Source: DATFMP01 sp035266845 (GTDB lineage Bacteria > SAR324 > JACQKK01). Taken from it: a stretch of 64,000 nucleotides of DNA. A model generated the notes under the pieces. The model made no database searches. It saw only the letters and a list, made by a program, of their open reading frames with translations, and was not told the DNA's origin. A program made the position numbers and the translations under genes. The stretch is taken from positions 1-64,000 of the forward strand of contig DATFMP010000102.1 of the NCBI GenBank assembly GCA_035266845.1, given 5' to 3'. Each line of letters begins with the position of its first letter. Within the stretch, counting starts at the first letter, position 1. Positions 32,367 to 40,885 of the stretch are shown piece by piece.

Positions 32367-34049
32367 CTACGCGTCCGTGACGCAGCCTTCCGAGGCGGAG
32401 GTGACGGTCTTGATGTAGCGGTACAGCGTGCCCTTGGTAGCCTTGTATGGCGGCATCTTCCAGGCGCTGCGGCGCTTCTCAAGCTCCGCGTCGCTCAGTT
32501 CCACGCTAAGGGTGCAGGCCTCGGAATCGATGGTGATCCCGTCGCCGTCCTGCAACAGCCCGATGGGGCCGCCCACCTGCGCCTCCGGCGTGACGTGTCC
32601 CACGATGAAGCCGTGGGAGCCGCCGGAGAAGCGCCCGTCCGTGATGAGGGCCACATCCGCGCCCATGCCCGCGCCCATGATGGCGGAGGTGGGCGTGAGC
32701 ATCTCGGGCATGCCCGGGCCGCCCTTGGGTCCCTCGTAGCGGATCACGATCACGTCGCCCTTCTGGATCTCCTTGCGCTCCAGGGCGTGCAGCATGTCCT
32801 CCTCGGAGTCGTAGCAGCGGGCGGGCCCGGAGAAGCGGCTGCCCTCCTTGCCTGTGATCTTGGCCACGGCGCCCTCGGGGGCCAGGTTGCCGCGCAGGAT
32901 GCGCAAGTGTCCGTGCGGATTGAGCGGGCGCTCCCAGGGATAGATGATCTGCTGGTCCGGCTTCAGGTCGGGCACGTCGGCCAGGTTCTCGGCCAGCGTC
33001 TTGCCGGTCACGGTGATGCAGTCCCCGTGCAGTACGCCGTGGGAGAGCAGCAGCTTCATGACGGCCGGGGTGCCGCCCACGATGTGCAGGTCTTCCATCA
33101 CGTATTTGCCGCTGGGCTTCAGGTCGGCCAGGTAGGGGATGCGGTCGCTGATGCGCTGGAAGTCGTCCAGGCTCAGCGGCACGTCCACCGAGCGCGCAAT
33201 GGCCATCAGGTGCAGCACCGCGTTGGTGGAGCCGCCCAGGGCCATGGTGACCGTGATCGCGTTCTCGAAGGCCTCGCGCGTCATGATGTCGCTAGGCTTC
33301 AGGTCCAGCTCCAGCAGCTTGTGGATGGCCAGCCCGGCGCGCACGCACTCGTCCGTCTTCTCCGCATATTCGGCCGGGTAGGAGGAGGAGAAGGGCAGGG
33401 ACATGCCCAGCGCCTCGATGGCGGTGGCCATGGTGTTGGCCGTGTACATGCCGCCGCAGGCTCCCGGGCCGGGGATGGAATGACGCACGATATCGACGCG
33501 CTCCTCCTCGGTGATACGCCCGGCGATGAACTCCCCGTAGCTCTGGAAGGCCGAGACCACGTCCAGCTTGTCGGAGTGCTTGCCGCGGCCCGGGCGGATG
33601 GTGCCGCCGTAGACCATCAGTGCGGGGCGGTTGAGCCGGCCCATGGCCATCACCACGCCCGGCATGTTCTTATCGCAGCCGGGCAGCGCGATCAGGCCGT
33701 CGTACCACTGACCACCCATCACGGTCTCGATGCTATCGGCGATCAGGTCGCGCGACTGCAGCGAGTAGCTCATGCCGCTCGTGCCCATGGAGATGCCGTC
33801 GCTGACCCCCACCGTGTTGAAGCGGAAGCCGACCAGCCCTGCCTCCTGCACGCCCTCCTTCACCTTGGCGGCCAGATCGAGCAGGTGCATGTTGCACGGG
33901 TTGCCCTCGAACCACACGCTGGCGATGCCCACCTGGCCCTTCTTCATGTCCTGCTCGGTCATGCCCGTGGCATAGAGCATGGCCTGGGAGGCCCCCTGGG
34001 ACTTGGGCTGGGTGATGTGGGAGCTGAACTTGTTCACTGGGTCGCTCAT
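32367..34049 (-). CDS. ilvD: Dihydroxy-acid dehydratase
   Basis: 560 aa. Iron-sulfur cysteines are visible in LIALPGCDKNMPG and PGPGACGGMYTANTMA; further signatures are NMHLLDLAAKVKEG and TDGRFSGGSHGFIVGHVTPEA. Catalyses the third common step of isoleucine and valine synthesis, 2,3-dihydroxy acid to 2-oxo acid, in the cytoplasm. ATG 34049 has GAGGA seven bases upstream; the frame extends to 34349 with low-complexity sequence. Single gene, not in an ilv operon here. Confidence 0.96.
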   Translation of the reverse strand: MSDPVNKFSSHITQPKSQGASQAMLYATGMTEQDMKKGQVGIASVWFEGNPCNMHLLDLAAKVKEGVQEAGLVGFRFNTVGVSDGISMGTSGMSYSLQSRDLIADSIETVMGGQWYDGLIALPGCDKNMPGVVMAMGRLNRPALMVYGGTIRPGRGKHSDKLDVVSAFQSYGEFIAGRITEEERVDIVRHSIPGPGACGGMYTANTMATAIEALGMSLPFSSSYPAEYAEKTDECVRAGLAIHKLLELDLKPSDIMTREAFENAITVTMALGGSTNAVLHLMAIARSVDVPLSLDDFQRISDRIPYLADLKPSGKYVMEDLHIVGGTPAVMKLLLSHGVLHGDCITVTGKTLAENLADVPDLKPDQQIIYPWERPLNPHGHLRILRGNLAPEGAVAKITGKEGSRFSGPARCYDSEEDMLHALERKEIQKGDVIVIRYEGPKGGPGMPEMLTPTSAIMGAGMGADVALITDGRFSGGSHGFIVGHVTPEAQVGGPIGLLQDGDGITIDSEACTLSVELSDAELEKRRSAWKMPPYKATKGTLYRYIKTVTSASEGCVTDA

Positions 34050-34242
34050 GCCGGATTCCTCTGTGCTGGCGATGGTGACGATCGCGGGCTGCCGATGGCG
34101 GAAATGGGCCGATCCTAGCCCCTTTGGCCGCGGATTGGAACGCCTGCGGCGGACCGCTGCCGCAAGGGCCCCTCGCCGGGCCGCGCGGGATCGCGTATGA
34201 TGGAGGCATCGCCGCGCACCACCGCGCGGCACGGAGCCCGCC

Positions 34243-35277
34243 ATGCGCGCCAAAGTCCGCTTCTTGTGGGTGCCGCTGGTGCTGCTGGCGGTGCTGCCGC
34301 TCACAGCCGCCCGCCTCCCAGCGCAGACCGCGCCTGCGCAGCCCCCCACACCGGGCTACACCGCCACGCTGGACGAGCTGACGCAGTCCGTCGTGGGCAT
34401 CGCGGCGGACATTCCCACCGGCGCGCGCACGGCCCCCATCCTGGGCACGCACCGCGAGGGCAGCGGCGTCGTGATCGACACCGACGGCCACGTCGTCACC
34501 ATCGGCTACCTGATCCTTGAAGCGCGGAGCGTGCACCTGACGCGCTATGACGGCCGCAGGGTCCCGGCCCGCGTGGCCGGCTACGACGAGGCCTCGGGCC
34601 TGGGGTTGGTGCAGGCCATCGGGCCGCTGGGGCTCAAGCCCCTGGAAATGGGCACCTCGTCAGCACTCGACGTGACCGACCCCGTGCTGGTGCTGAGCCG
34701 GGGCGGCGCGGCCGATGCGCACACCGCCCACGTGATCTCCCGCGACGACTTCCCCGCCTACTGGGAGTATCTGCTGGAGCGAGCGATCTTCACCGCCCCG
34801 CCGCATGGGGACTTCGCGGGTGCCGCGCTGCTGGACCAACATCTGCGGCTGGTTGGCATAGGCTCGCTGGCGCTGGAGACGGCCGCGCCCGGCCATCCCT
34901 CCCTGCCCGCCAACCTGTTCGTGCCCATCGACCGGCTCAAGCCGGTGCTGCGGGATCTGGTGGAGACGGGCCGGCCGCGCCGCGCGCCCCGCCCCTGGCT
35001 GGGTGTGACCCTGGCGGAACAGTTCGGCCGGGTGATCGTCACGCGTGTCACCGAGGACGGCCCGGCCCAGGCCGCAGGCGTGCAGCCGGGCGACCTGATC
35101 CTGGAGGTGGCCGGCAAGAAGGTCGAGGGCCTGGAGGATTTCTACCATAAGCTCTGGGCGCTGGGCGCAGCGGGGGTCGTTGTGCGGCTCAAAGTGCTGC
35201 AGCGCAGCGACCTGATGCGCATCGACGTGCACTCCGGCAACCGTTACGAGCACTATCGCCTGACGCCCCGCTCCTGA
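34243..35277 (+). CDS. DegP/HtrA-like protein with lost catalytic triad, plus PDZ
   Basis: 344 aa. Signal peptide (MRAKVRFLWVPLVLLAVLPL, then TAARLPAQ), a trypsin-like domain and one PDZ domain (about 245-330: PWLGVTLAEQFGRVIV, GPAQAAGVQPGDLILEVAGK). In active HtrA proteins the motifs are TNxHV, D-x-DLA and GNSGG; here the equivalents are VVTIGYLI, DEASGLGLV and HGDFAGAAL, so His, Asp and Ser are all missing. Probably a periplasmic non-proteolytic scaffold or chaperone. Faces away from ilvD across a 193-bp gap. Confidence 0.82.
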   Translation: MRAKVRFLWVPLVLLAVLPLTAARLPAQTAPAQPPTPGYTATLDELTQSVVGIAADIPTGARTAPILGTHREGSGVVIDTDGHVVTIGYLILEARSVHLTRYDGRRVPARVAGYDEASGLGLVQAIGPLGLKPLEMGTSSALDVTDPVLVLSRGGAADAHTAHVISRDDFPAYWEYLLERAIFTAPPHGDFAGAALLDQHLRLVGIGSLALETAAPGHPSLPANLFVPIDRLKPVLRDLVETGRPRRAPRPWLGVTLAEQFGRVIVTRVTEDGPAQAAGVQPGDLILEVAGKKVEGLEDFYHKLWALGAAGVVVRLKVLQRSDLMRIDVHSGNRYEHYRLTPRS

Positions 35278-35410
35278 ACCCAAGCCATGTCCTGCGCGCG
35301 GAATTCGCGGCTTGCTGGGTGCATCACAGCGGCAGGGGCCTTGTCATGCGGCGCGAGCGCGCATACGGTAAATTAGACGTGTTTCTCTGCGGATTGCACC
35401 GGGTGACGTG

Positions 35411-36913
35411 ATGCGACGGAACGTGGGGATTGCGTTGGCGGATCTGCGGCGGCTGTCCTGGCTCCTCTGCGTGCTGGTGCTGGCCCTGGGCACCGGGGCC
35501 GCCTCCGTGGCGGCGCAAACGGTGGCAGCACCGGCCGCACAGCCGACCAAGGAACAACTGGCCGTGCTGGACTTCGACGCGATCGGTGCCACGCGCGAGC
35601 AGGGGGCCGTGCTCACCAATCAGCTCCGCTCGGAGCTGCTCAAGACCGGCCGGTTCACGATGGTGAACCGCGCCCAACTGAACAAGATTCTGGAGGAGCT
35701 GGCGCTGCAGCAGCAGCTCTGCACGCAGAAGGAATGCGCGGTGCAGGTGGGCAAGCTGCTCGGCGTGCGCCAGATCGTCACGGGCACGGTTACCAAGGTC
35801 ACCGATACGCTATGGCAGGTCTCCGCCACGCTGACCAACGTGGAGACGGGCGAGATCTTGCGCCAGGAGGTCGTGAACCACGCGGGTGACTTCGGCAGCC
35901 TGTTCCTTTCCGGCATGGCCAACGTGGCCCGCAAGCTTTCCGTCAGCAGCGACGAGATCATCGCCGGGGCCGTGCGCTTGGCCCCGGAGTCCATCGCGCC
36001 GGCCGTGCAGGACGTGCTGCGCAACGTGCGCTCCGCGCACTTGGCTTTCTCGCACGACAGCGCCCGCTTGTACTACGCGACGGGCAGCCGCATCGTGCGC
36101 TGGAACATCGCGGAGCGCCAAGCCGTGGGCGCGCCCATCGAGGTGCCCGGCGGAGACGTGAGCGCCCTGGCGGTGAACCGCACCGGCAAGCTGCTGGCCG
36201 TCGGTACGCGCGGCGGCGTGGTCGCGCTGGTGGATGCGGACAGCGGCAAGGTGTTGCACCAGGCAGAGGGCCACGACGATCCGGTGACCACGGTGGCCTT
36301 CTCTCCGGCGGACAACTTCTTCGCCTCGGGCGGGGAGGATGACAAGGTGTCGGTGTTCGTCGTGCGCACGGGGGACCTTTCGTTCCAGCTCAAGGGGCCC
36401 AGCGACGCGGTGGCCACAGTGCGCTTTGCCACCGACGGCCGCCACCTCATCGTCGCCAGCCGCGACCGCTCCGTGCGGGTGTACGATGTAAACGTGCAGC
36501 GCGAGGTGCGGTCGTTCGAGGAATCGGCGCGCAAGCTGGACTTCGCGGAACTGAGCCCGGACGGCGCCTATCTGGCCGTGGCCGCCCGGGAGGTGCACAT
36601 CGACCTGATGCGCAACCGGCGCACGGACACGAAGCTCGTGAAGATCCGCAACGTGGCCACCGGTGAGGAAATGCTGTCCTTCGAGGCGGACGAGAAGGAA
36701 CTCACCGGGTTGGCGTTCTTCCCGGACACCCGGTATCTTGCGACGGGCGCCGAGGACGGGCTGGTGAAGATCTGGGACCTGCAGAAGTCCGCCGTGATCG
36801 CCAGTCTGAACCTGAACGGGCGCGTGACCGCCCTGCGGGTGAGCCCCAACGGCCGCTGGATGGCGGCCGCTGACGACACGAACACGATCACGATCTGGGG
36901 AGTGACCCGATGA
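35411..36913 (+). CDS. CsgG/FlgO-like domain fused to WD40 beta-propeller, exported
   Basis: 500 aa. Signal peptide to about residue 37, then a ~130-residue CsgG/FlgO-type domain (AVLDFDAIGATREQGAVLTN, FTMVNRAQLNKILEELALQQ, VGKLLGVRQIVTGTVTKV). From about residue 200 to the end are six or seven WD40/YVTN-type repeats (ALAVNRTGKLLAVGTRGG, TVAFSPADNFFASGGEDDKV, LVKIWDLQKS). ATG 35411 preferred; GTG 35408 directly precedes it in frame. Followed 136 bp later by an outer-membrane barrel gene. Likely a periplasmic scaffold at the outer membrane. Confidence 0.82.
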   Translation: MRRNVGIALADLRRLSWLLCVLVLALGTGAASVAAQTVAAPAAQPTKEQLAVLDFDAIGATREQGAVLTNQLRSELLKTGRFTMVNRAQLNKILEELALQQQLCTQKECAVQVGKLLGVRQIVTGTVTKVTDTLWQVSATLTNVETGEILRQEVVNHAGDFGSLFLSGMANVARKLSVSSDEIIAGAVRLAPESIAPAVQDVLRNVRSAHLAFSHDSARLYYATGSRIVRWNIAERQAVGAPIEVPGGDVSALAVNRTGKLLAVGTRGGVVALVDADSGKVLHQAEGHDDPVTTVAFSPADNFFASGGEDDKVSVFVVRTGDLSFQLKGPSDAVATVRFATDGRHLIVASRDRSVRVYDVNVQREVRSFEESARKLDFAELSPDGAYLAVAAREVHIDLMRNRRTDTKLVKIRNVATGEEMLSFEADEKELTGLAFFPDTRYLATGAEDGLVKIWDLQKSAVIASLNLNGRVTALRVSPNGRWMAAADDTNTITIWGVTR

Positions 36914-37049
36914 GTTGGGGAGGCGGCCGCGGCTGTCGTCCGCTGTGGGGCGCAGTGACGCCAGGACGACGCGGTCGCAGGTAGCGGTGTGGCCCGGAGC
37001 GAGCCGGGCCGCTTGATTGCGTCACACCATGCGTGCAAAAGGAGAGCAC

Positions 37050-37574
37050 ATGAAGAAGATCATCGGCGCCCTGGGTTGCGCCATGCTTGTACTGGTATTC
37101 GCGGCAGGGACGGCCAGTGCCAAGGTCAGCAAGGGGCAAAAGGAGATTTCCTTCTTCGGGTCCCTGGTCAATACGTCCCCGGACTCGGGCGATTCCTCCA
37201 CAACCACCATCCTGCAGGTGTCCGGCGGGGTGTTCATCAGCGACCCGTCGCAGGTGGGCGGCTCGGTGATCCTGGTCAGTACGGACTCCGGGGGGGTAAC
37301 GACCTCCGTGACCCTGCTCAACGCGTTCTTCAAGTATCACATCAATCCGCAAAGCGAGACGGTGCCCTATGTGGGCGGTCAGGTCGGCTTCGCGGCCGCC
37401 GAGTCGGGCGGTTTCAGCGACTCAGGCCTGTCCTTCGGCGGTATGGTTGGGGCCAAGTTCTTCCTGTCGGAAAACCTGAGCGTCAACCCCGAATTCAACC
37501 TGCTGCACTCGACGCTGTTTGACGTCAGCGTGACTCAAACCACTTTGCAGATCGGGCTCTCCTACTACTTCTAG
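37050..37574 (+). CDS. Small outer-membrane beta-barrel protein
   Basis: 174 aa with AGGAG before ATG 37050. Signal peptide MKKIIGALGCAMLVLVFAAG ending ASA, then alternating hydrophobic strands (FFKYHINPQSETVPYVGGQV, MVGAKFFLSENLSVNPEFNL) and a terminal LQIGLSYYF, the aromatic C-terminal signal for outer-membrane insertion. Length fits an eight-stranded OmpA/OmpW-like or opacity-type barrel. Function unknown; possibly partners the CsgG-WD40 protein. Confidence 0.83.
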   Translation: MKKIIGALGCAMLVLVFAAGTASAKVSKGQKEISFFGSLVNTSPDSGDSSTTTILQVSGGVFISDPSQVGGSVILVSTDSGGVTTSVTLLNAFFKYHINPQSETVPYVGGQVGFAAAESGGFSDSGLSFGGMVGAKFFLSENLSVNPEFNLLHSTLFDVSVTQTTLQIGLSYYF

Positions 37575-37657
37575 CCCGCAATCGCCTGAGCACCTGCCCG
37601 CGGGCCATGCCGGCCACGCGGGCGGGGCACTTCTCCTCCGCCAGCGCCACCGCATCC

Positions 37658-37831
37658 ATGTTCGATCTGGGGCCCATCGAAATTGTCATCATCCTGGTGC
37701 TGGGCTGGCTCGCCTTCCGGCACATCATCGCCCGACGTTGGCCGGGGATCTATCGTGCCTTCAACTTCGCCTTCGCCTTCGCCGTGGGCATGATGCTGCT
37801 CTTCGGCCTGCTGGCGCGCATCCACCACTGA
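37658..37831 (+). CDS. Small two-helix membrane protein with TatA-like N-terminus
   Basis: 57 aa: helix 1 starts MFDLGPIEIVIILVLGWLAF, very like the first residues of TatA/TatB (MFDIG-x-x-E-L), then a basic turn HIIARRWPGIYR and a second helix FAFAFAVGMMLLFGLLA. Unlike TatA it has a second membrane helix instead of an amphipathic helix. An extended start at 37607 is possible. The coding status is moderately supported by hydrophobic pattern only. Confidence 0.5.
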   Translation: MFDLGPIEIVIILVLGWLAFRHIIARRWPGIYRAFNFAFAFAVGMMLLFGLLARIHH

Positions 37832-37864
37832 CCGGCGCGGCGGCCGTTTGACGGCTGCACCGGC

Positions 37865-39166
37865 TCAGGCCGACTCGACTCCGGGCTCGCCCATCTCCAG
37901 CAGCGCATCCAGGCGGCCGGTGAGGAGATAGGTCAGGCGCTGCTGTGTGTCCATGTCCAACTCGTCGAAGTGAAGACCGCAGTCGTAGCGTGGCCGGCGG
38001 TAGGCCGGGTTCACGGGCTGACACCACACGACGCGCCCCGTCACCTCCATCACGGCCGTCTCGGTGCCGATGAGATCGTCCCGGTGCACCCAGTGCACAC
38101 GCACCGCCGTGCCCTCGTTCAGGTTCTGCCCCACGCGCAGCTTGGCGCCCGTGAGTGACAGATTGAGGCACAGCCCCGGCGTCGGCGGCGTGGCGGGGTC
38201 CAGCGTCCAGCGCACCTGCATGCGCAGTTCCTTGCGCTCGGCGCCGCGATTGTTCACGCGCACCTGTTCCTCCAGGTGCATGCGCTTGAAGCGCATCGTG
38301 TCCACCGCGTGCTCGTATCCGTAACGGTTGCCTTGCTCGCTGCGCGCAACACCCTGATTTTCCACCCACCCCCGCATGCCGCCCCCCTTGGGGATGTACG
38401 CGCCATCCGCCGTGTAATCCTTGTGCAGGCGCTGCGGCATGCGCGGCATATGGGCGCGTCCCTCCGGGTGCAGCGTGGAGGCGACGGCAGGCGCCATCTC
38501 TCCTTCCACGGGCAGCTCGTGCGTCGTTCGTTGGGCTCCTGCCAGCGGCGATGGTGCCGCGGCCTGCGCGGGAGCGCGCTCCGGCGCCGGTGGGGGCGGA
38601 GGAGGAGGCGGTGGCGGTGGCGGCGGCCGCTGGGGCAGCCCGGCGGCCTCGCGGGCACGGTTGACGAAGCGCTGCGTGCCCCCGCCGAAGTAGTCCGGCA
38701 GCGGCTTGACGACCGTGTCCTCCGGTGCTTCGGGCTTGCCGGTGACGATGCGCGAGATCTCCCGCGCCGCCTCGAAGGCGCCATCGCTGACCATGTGCCG
38801 CACGATGACCCAGCCCATCGCGTCGCCCAGGCGCTGCTGCGCCTCCTCGGAGAGCTCTTTCAGCGAGGAGAGCGGGCTCGCCAGCCAGTCCCCACAGCTC
38901 CGGCCCAACCACGCCTCCGTGACGTGCTCGGCGGCATCCGCCGGCAGCTCGCGCTGCACGCCGGCGCGGAACAGGCGGAACGTGCGCCAGGCCCAGTCCA
39001 CCAGGGGCTGCATGGCCATGTCGCGCACGCTGTGCACACCCAGCACCTCCCGCAGGGCTGCCGCGCGCACCTCGTCCACGGCCTTGAGCACGGTGGCCGG
39101 GGCATCCAGCAGGTGATCCGGCGTGGCGGCGTGCCACTCCTGTCGCAGTTGCGTGAAGAGATTCAT
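37865..39166 (-). CDS. PilZ-domain protein with polyproline linker
   Basis: 433 aa. The N-terminal ~175 residues are helical and unassigned. A linker with 13 consecutive prolines (about 195) leads to a C-terminal PilZ domain (about 320-425) with the c-di-GMP motifs RKELR (RxxxR) and NLSLTG (N/DxSxxG). ATG 39166 is followed by MNLFTQLRQEWHAATPDH; longer frames upstream are shadows. Predicted c-di-GMP effector, perhaps controlling motility or surface polysaccharide. The proline run would need EF-P for efficient translation. Downstream of the N-carbamoyl hydrolase gene on the same strand. Confidence 0.88.
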   Translation of the reverse strand: MNLFTQLRQEWHAATPDHLLDAPATVLKAVDEVRAAALREVLGVHSVRDMAMQPLVDWAWRTFRLFRAGVQRELPADAAEHVTEAWLGRSCGDWLASPLSSLKELSEEAQQRLGDAMGWVIVRHMVSDGAFEAAREISRIVTGKPEAPEDTVVKPLPDYFGGGTQRFVNRAREAAGLPQRPPPPPPPPPPPPPAPERAPAQAAAPSPLAGAQRTTHELPVEGEMAPAVASTLHPEGRAHMPRMPQRLHKDYTADGAYIPKGGGMRGWVENQGVARSEQGNRYGYEHAVDTMRFKRMHLEEQVRVNNRGAERKELRMQVRWTLDPATPPTPGLCLNLSLTGAKLRVGQNLNEGTAVRVHWVHRDDLIGTETAVMEVTGRVVWCQPVNPAYRRPRYDCGLHFDELDMDTQQRLTYLLTGRLDALLEMGEPGVESA

Positions 39167-39237
39167 GTGCGTCCCCAGGGGGTCTCGGATGCGAGCGGAC
39201 GGACGGCGGGATGCCACCTGCAGCAGCGGTGCGGGCT

Positions 39238-40176
39238 TCAGGGGGGAGGAATCTCGCCCGTGCGCTCGGTAATGAGCGTGTAGTGCTCGATGCGGCGGTG
39301 CTTGGCGAAATTGAACGTGGTGTCGCGGATGTAGCGGCCGGCGTCCAGGTCGCAGTCGTAGGCGATCAGCTCGTCCCCGCTGGTGCGGGCCTGTGCCACG
39401 ATCTCGCCCGTGGGCGCCACGATGCAGGAGCCCGCGATGTGCTCCACGCCCTCCTCGATGCCCGCCTTGGCCACGCCCACCACCCAGATGCCGTTCTGGT
39501 ACGCACCGGCCTGCATGCTGAGGTGGTTGTGGAACATGCGCAGGTGGCCCGGCTCGTGGGCCGCGCCGTTCACCAGCGGCGTGTTGTAGCCAAGCATCAC
39601 CAACTCCACCCCCCGCAGCCCCATTACGCGGTAGGTCTCCGGCCAGCGCCGGTCGTTGCAGATGCACATGCCCATCACGCCATCGAAGGCGCGAAACACG
39701 GGGAAGCCCAGGTCGCCCACCTCGAAGTAGCGCTTCTCCAGGTGCTGGAACGGCCGCTGCGGTTCGTACTCCGCGTGCCCCGGCAGGTGCACCTTGCGGT
39801 ACTTGCCCACCACCTCGCCCCGGCCATCCACCAGGATCGCCGTGTTGAAGCGGCGCAGACCCTGGCCGGGCTGCTCGGCCAGCTCCGCATAGCCCAGGTG
39901 AAAGCCGATGCTGTACCGGGCCGCCGCCTCGAACAGCGGCCGGGTCTCCGGCCCCGGCATCTCTGCTTCGAAGAACGCATCGATCTCCGCCGGGTCCTGC
40001 ATGTACCAGCGCGGGAAGAACGTCGTGAGGGCCAGCTCCGGATACACCACCAGCCCGCAACCCTTGGCGTGGGCCTGCTCCAGCAGCGCGATCATGCGCT
40101 GCACGACCGACGCGCGGGACTCGTCGCGTGCGACGGGGCCCATCTGCGCGGCCCCGACGGTGAGAATACGTGGCAT
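39238..40176 (-). CDS. N-carbamoyl-D-amino acid hydrolase (carbon-nitrogen hydrolase)
   Basis: 312 aa, close to the ~304 aa of known D-carbamoylases. The nitrilase-superfamily triad is visible: Glu47 (VVYPELALTTFFPR), Lys128 (GKYRKVHLPG) and Cys173 (CICNDRRWPE). The segments around the triad match N-carbamoyl-D-amino acid amidohydrolase rather than general nitrilases. It would release D-amino acid, CO2 and ammonia after a hydantoinase; no hydantoinase gene is in this window. Confidence 0.88.
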   Translation of the reverse strand: MPRILTVGAAQMGPVARDESRASVVQRMIALLEQAHAKGCGLVVYPELALTTFFPRWYMQDPAEIDAFFEAEMPGPETRPLFEAAARYSIGFHLGYAELAEQPGQGLRRFNTAILVDGRGEVVGKYRKVHLPGHAEYEPQRPFQHLEKRYFEVGDLGFPVFRAFDGVMGMCICNDRRWPETYRVMGLRGVELVMLGYNTPLVNGAAHEPGHLRMFHNHLSMQAGAYQNGIWVVGVAKAGIEEGVEHIAGSCIVAPTGEIVAQARTSGDELIAYDCDLDAGRYIRDTTFNFAKHRRIEHYTLITERTGEIPPP

Positions 40177-40259
40177 GGTGACTGCTCCCGGTCAGCGGAG
40201 AAGGTGGGTCGGGCCGGAGGAATCCGATGCTAGCGCGTGGCCGGGGCCGGTGCAATCGC

Positions 40260-40670
40260 TCAGGCGGCGCCCGCCGTGCGGGCCGTGCCACGACGCGTGC
40301 GCCAGCGCGCCGCCGCCATCGCGAGCAGTTCCGCGCCCTGCCCGGTCCCCACCACAACAGCGATCCAGAGCACACCCGCGAGCACGGCCGCCGCGATGAA
40401 GGCCACCTGGCACACCGTGGCGAGGGCCCACAGGCGCTCGGGCTGCGCCAGGTCCTCCAGTTCGCGGCGCTGCTGCGGATCGGCCGGGTCGCGGCGCAGC
40501 ACGCCCACCAGCAGGGCCACGTCCGCCGCGGCCATCAGCGTCATCACGGCCCCGGCCGCCAGCGCCATGGCGAAGAGCCACGCGTTGTTCGGGTACCGGA
40601 ACCAGTGCACGACCACCAACGCCTCCACGCCCAGCATACCGGCGGTAACCAGGATTGGACGGAGCATCAT
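40260..40670 (-). CDS. Small inner-membrane protein, four predicted helices
   Basis: 136 aa starting MMLRPILVTAGMLGVEALVV; four hydrophobic segments (about 3-20, 29-55, 75-95, 100-115) and a basic tail rich in Arg and Ala. No motif recognised. The frame continues to 40820 upstream, but hydrophobic protein structure begins at this ATG. Confidence 0.65.
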   Translation of the reverse strand: MMLRPILVTAGMLGVEALVVVHWFRYPNNAWLFAMALAAGAVMTLMAAADVALLVGVLRRDPADPQQRRELEDLAQPERLWALATVCQVAFIAAAVLAGVLWIAVVVGTGQGAELLAMAAARWRTRRGTARTAGAA

Positions 40671-40885
40671 CGGCGCTGACGGGTGGTGAGCGACAGTCCG
40701 CGGACGCGTCCGCGGCGGACTGCACCAGCCACAGGGCCGGAGTGCCTCAATGTGCCACAGCACGCCGCCGGGCGGAAGGCGGTAGCCAAGCGCGGCGGCT
40801 GCGGTTGGATTGCAGTGCAAACGCTGCTAGAAGGGGTCCCACCGGGACGATGGACCCCACATGCACACGAGGGGACCACAAGACA

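Noticed and set aside
32328..34118. 596-codon plus-strand frame
   Set aside because: Antisense shadow of ilvD with low-complexity composition.
38590..38635. Tandem DNA repeat or CRISPR-like element in GC-rich tract
   Set aside because: The periodicity is only the polyproline codon run of the PilZ gene; no spacer-repeat structure exists there or elsewhere in the window.
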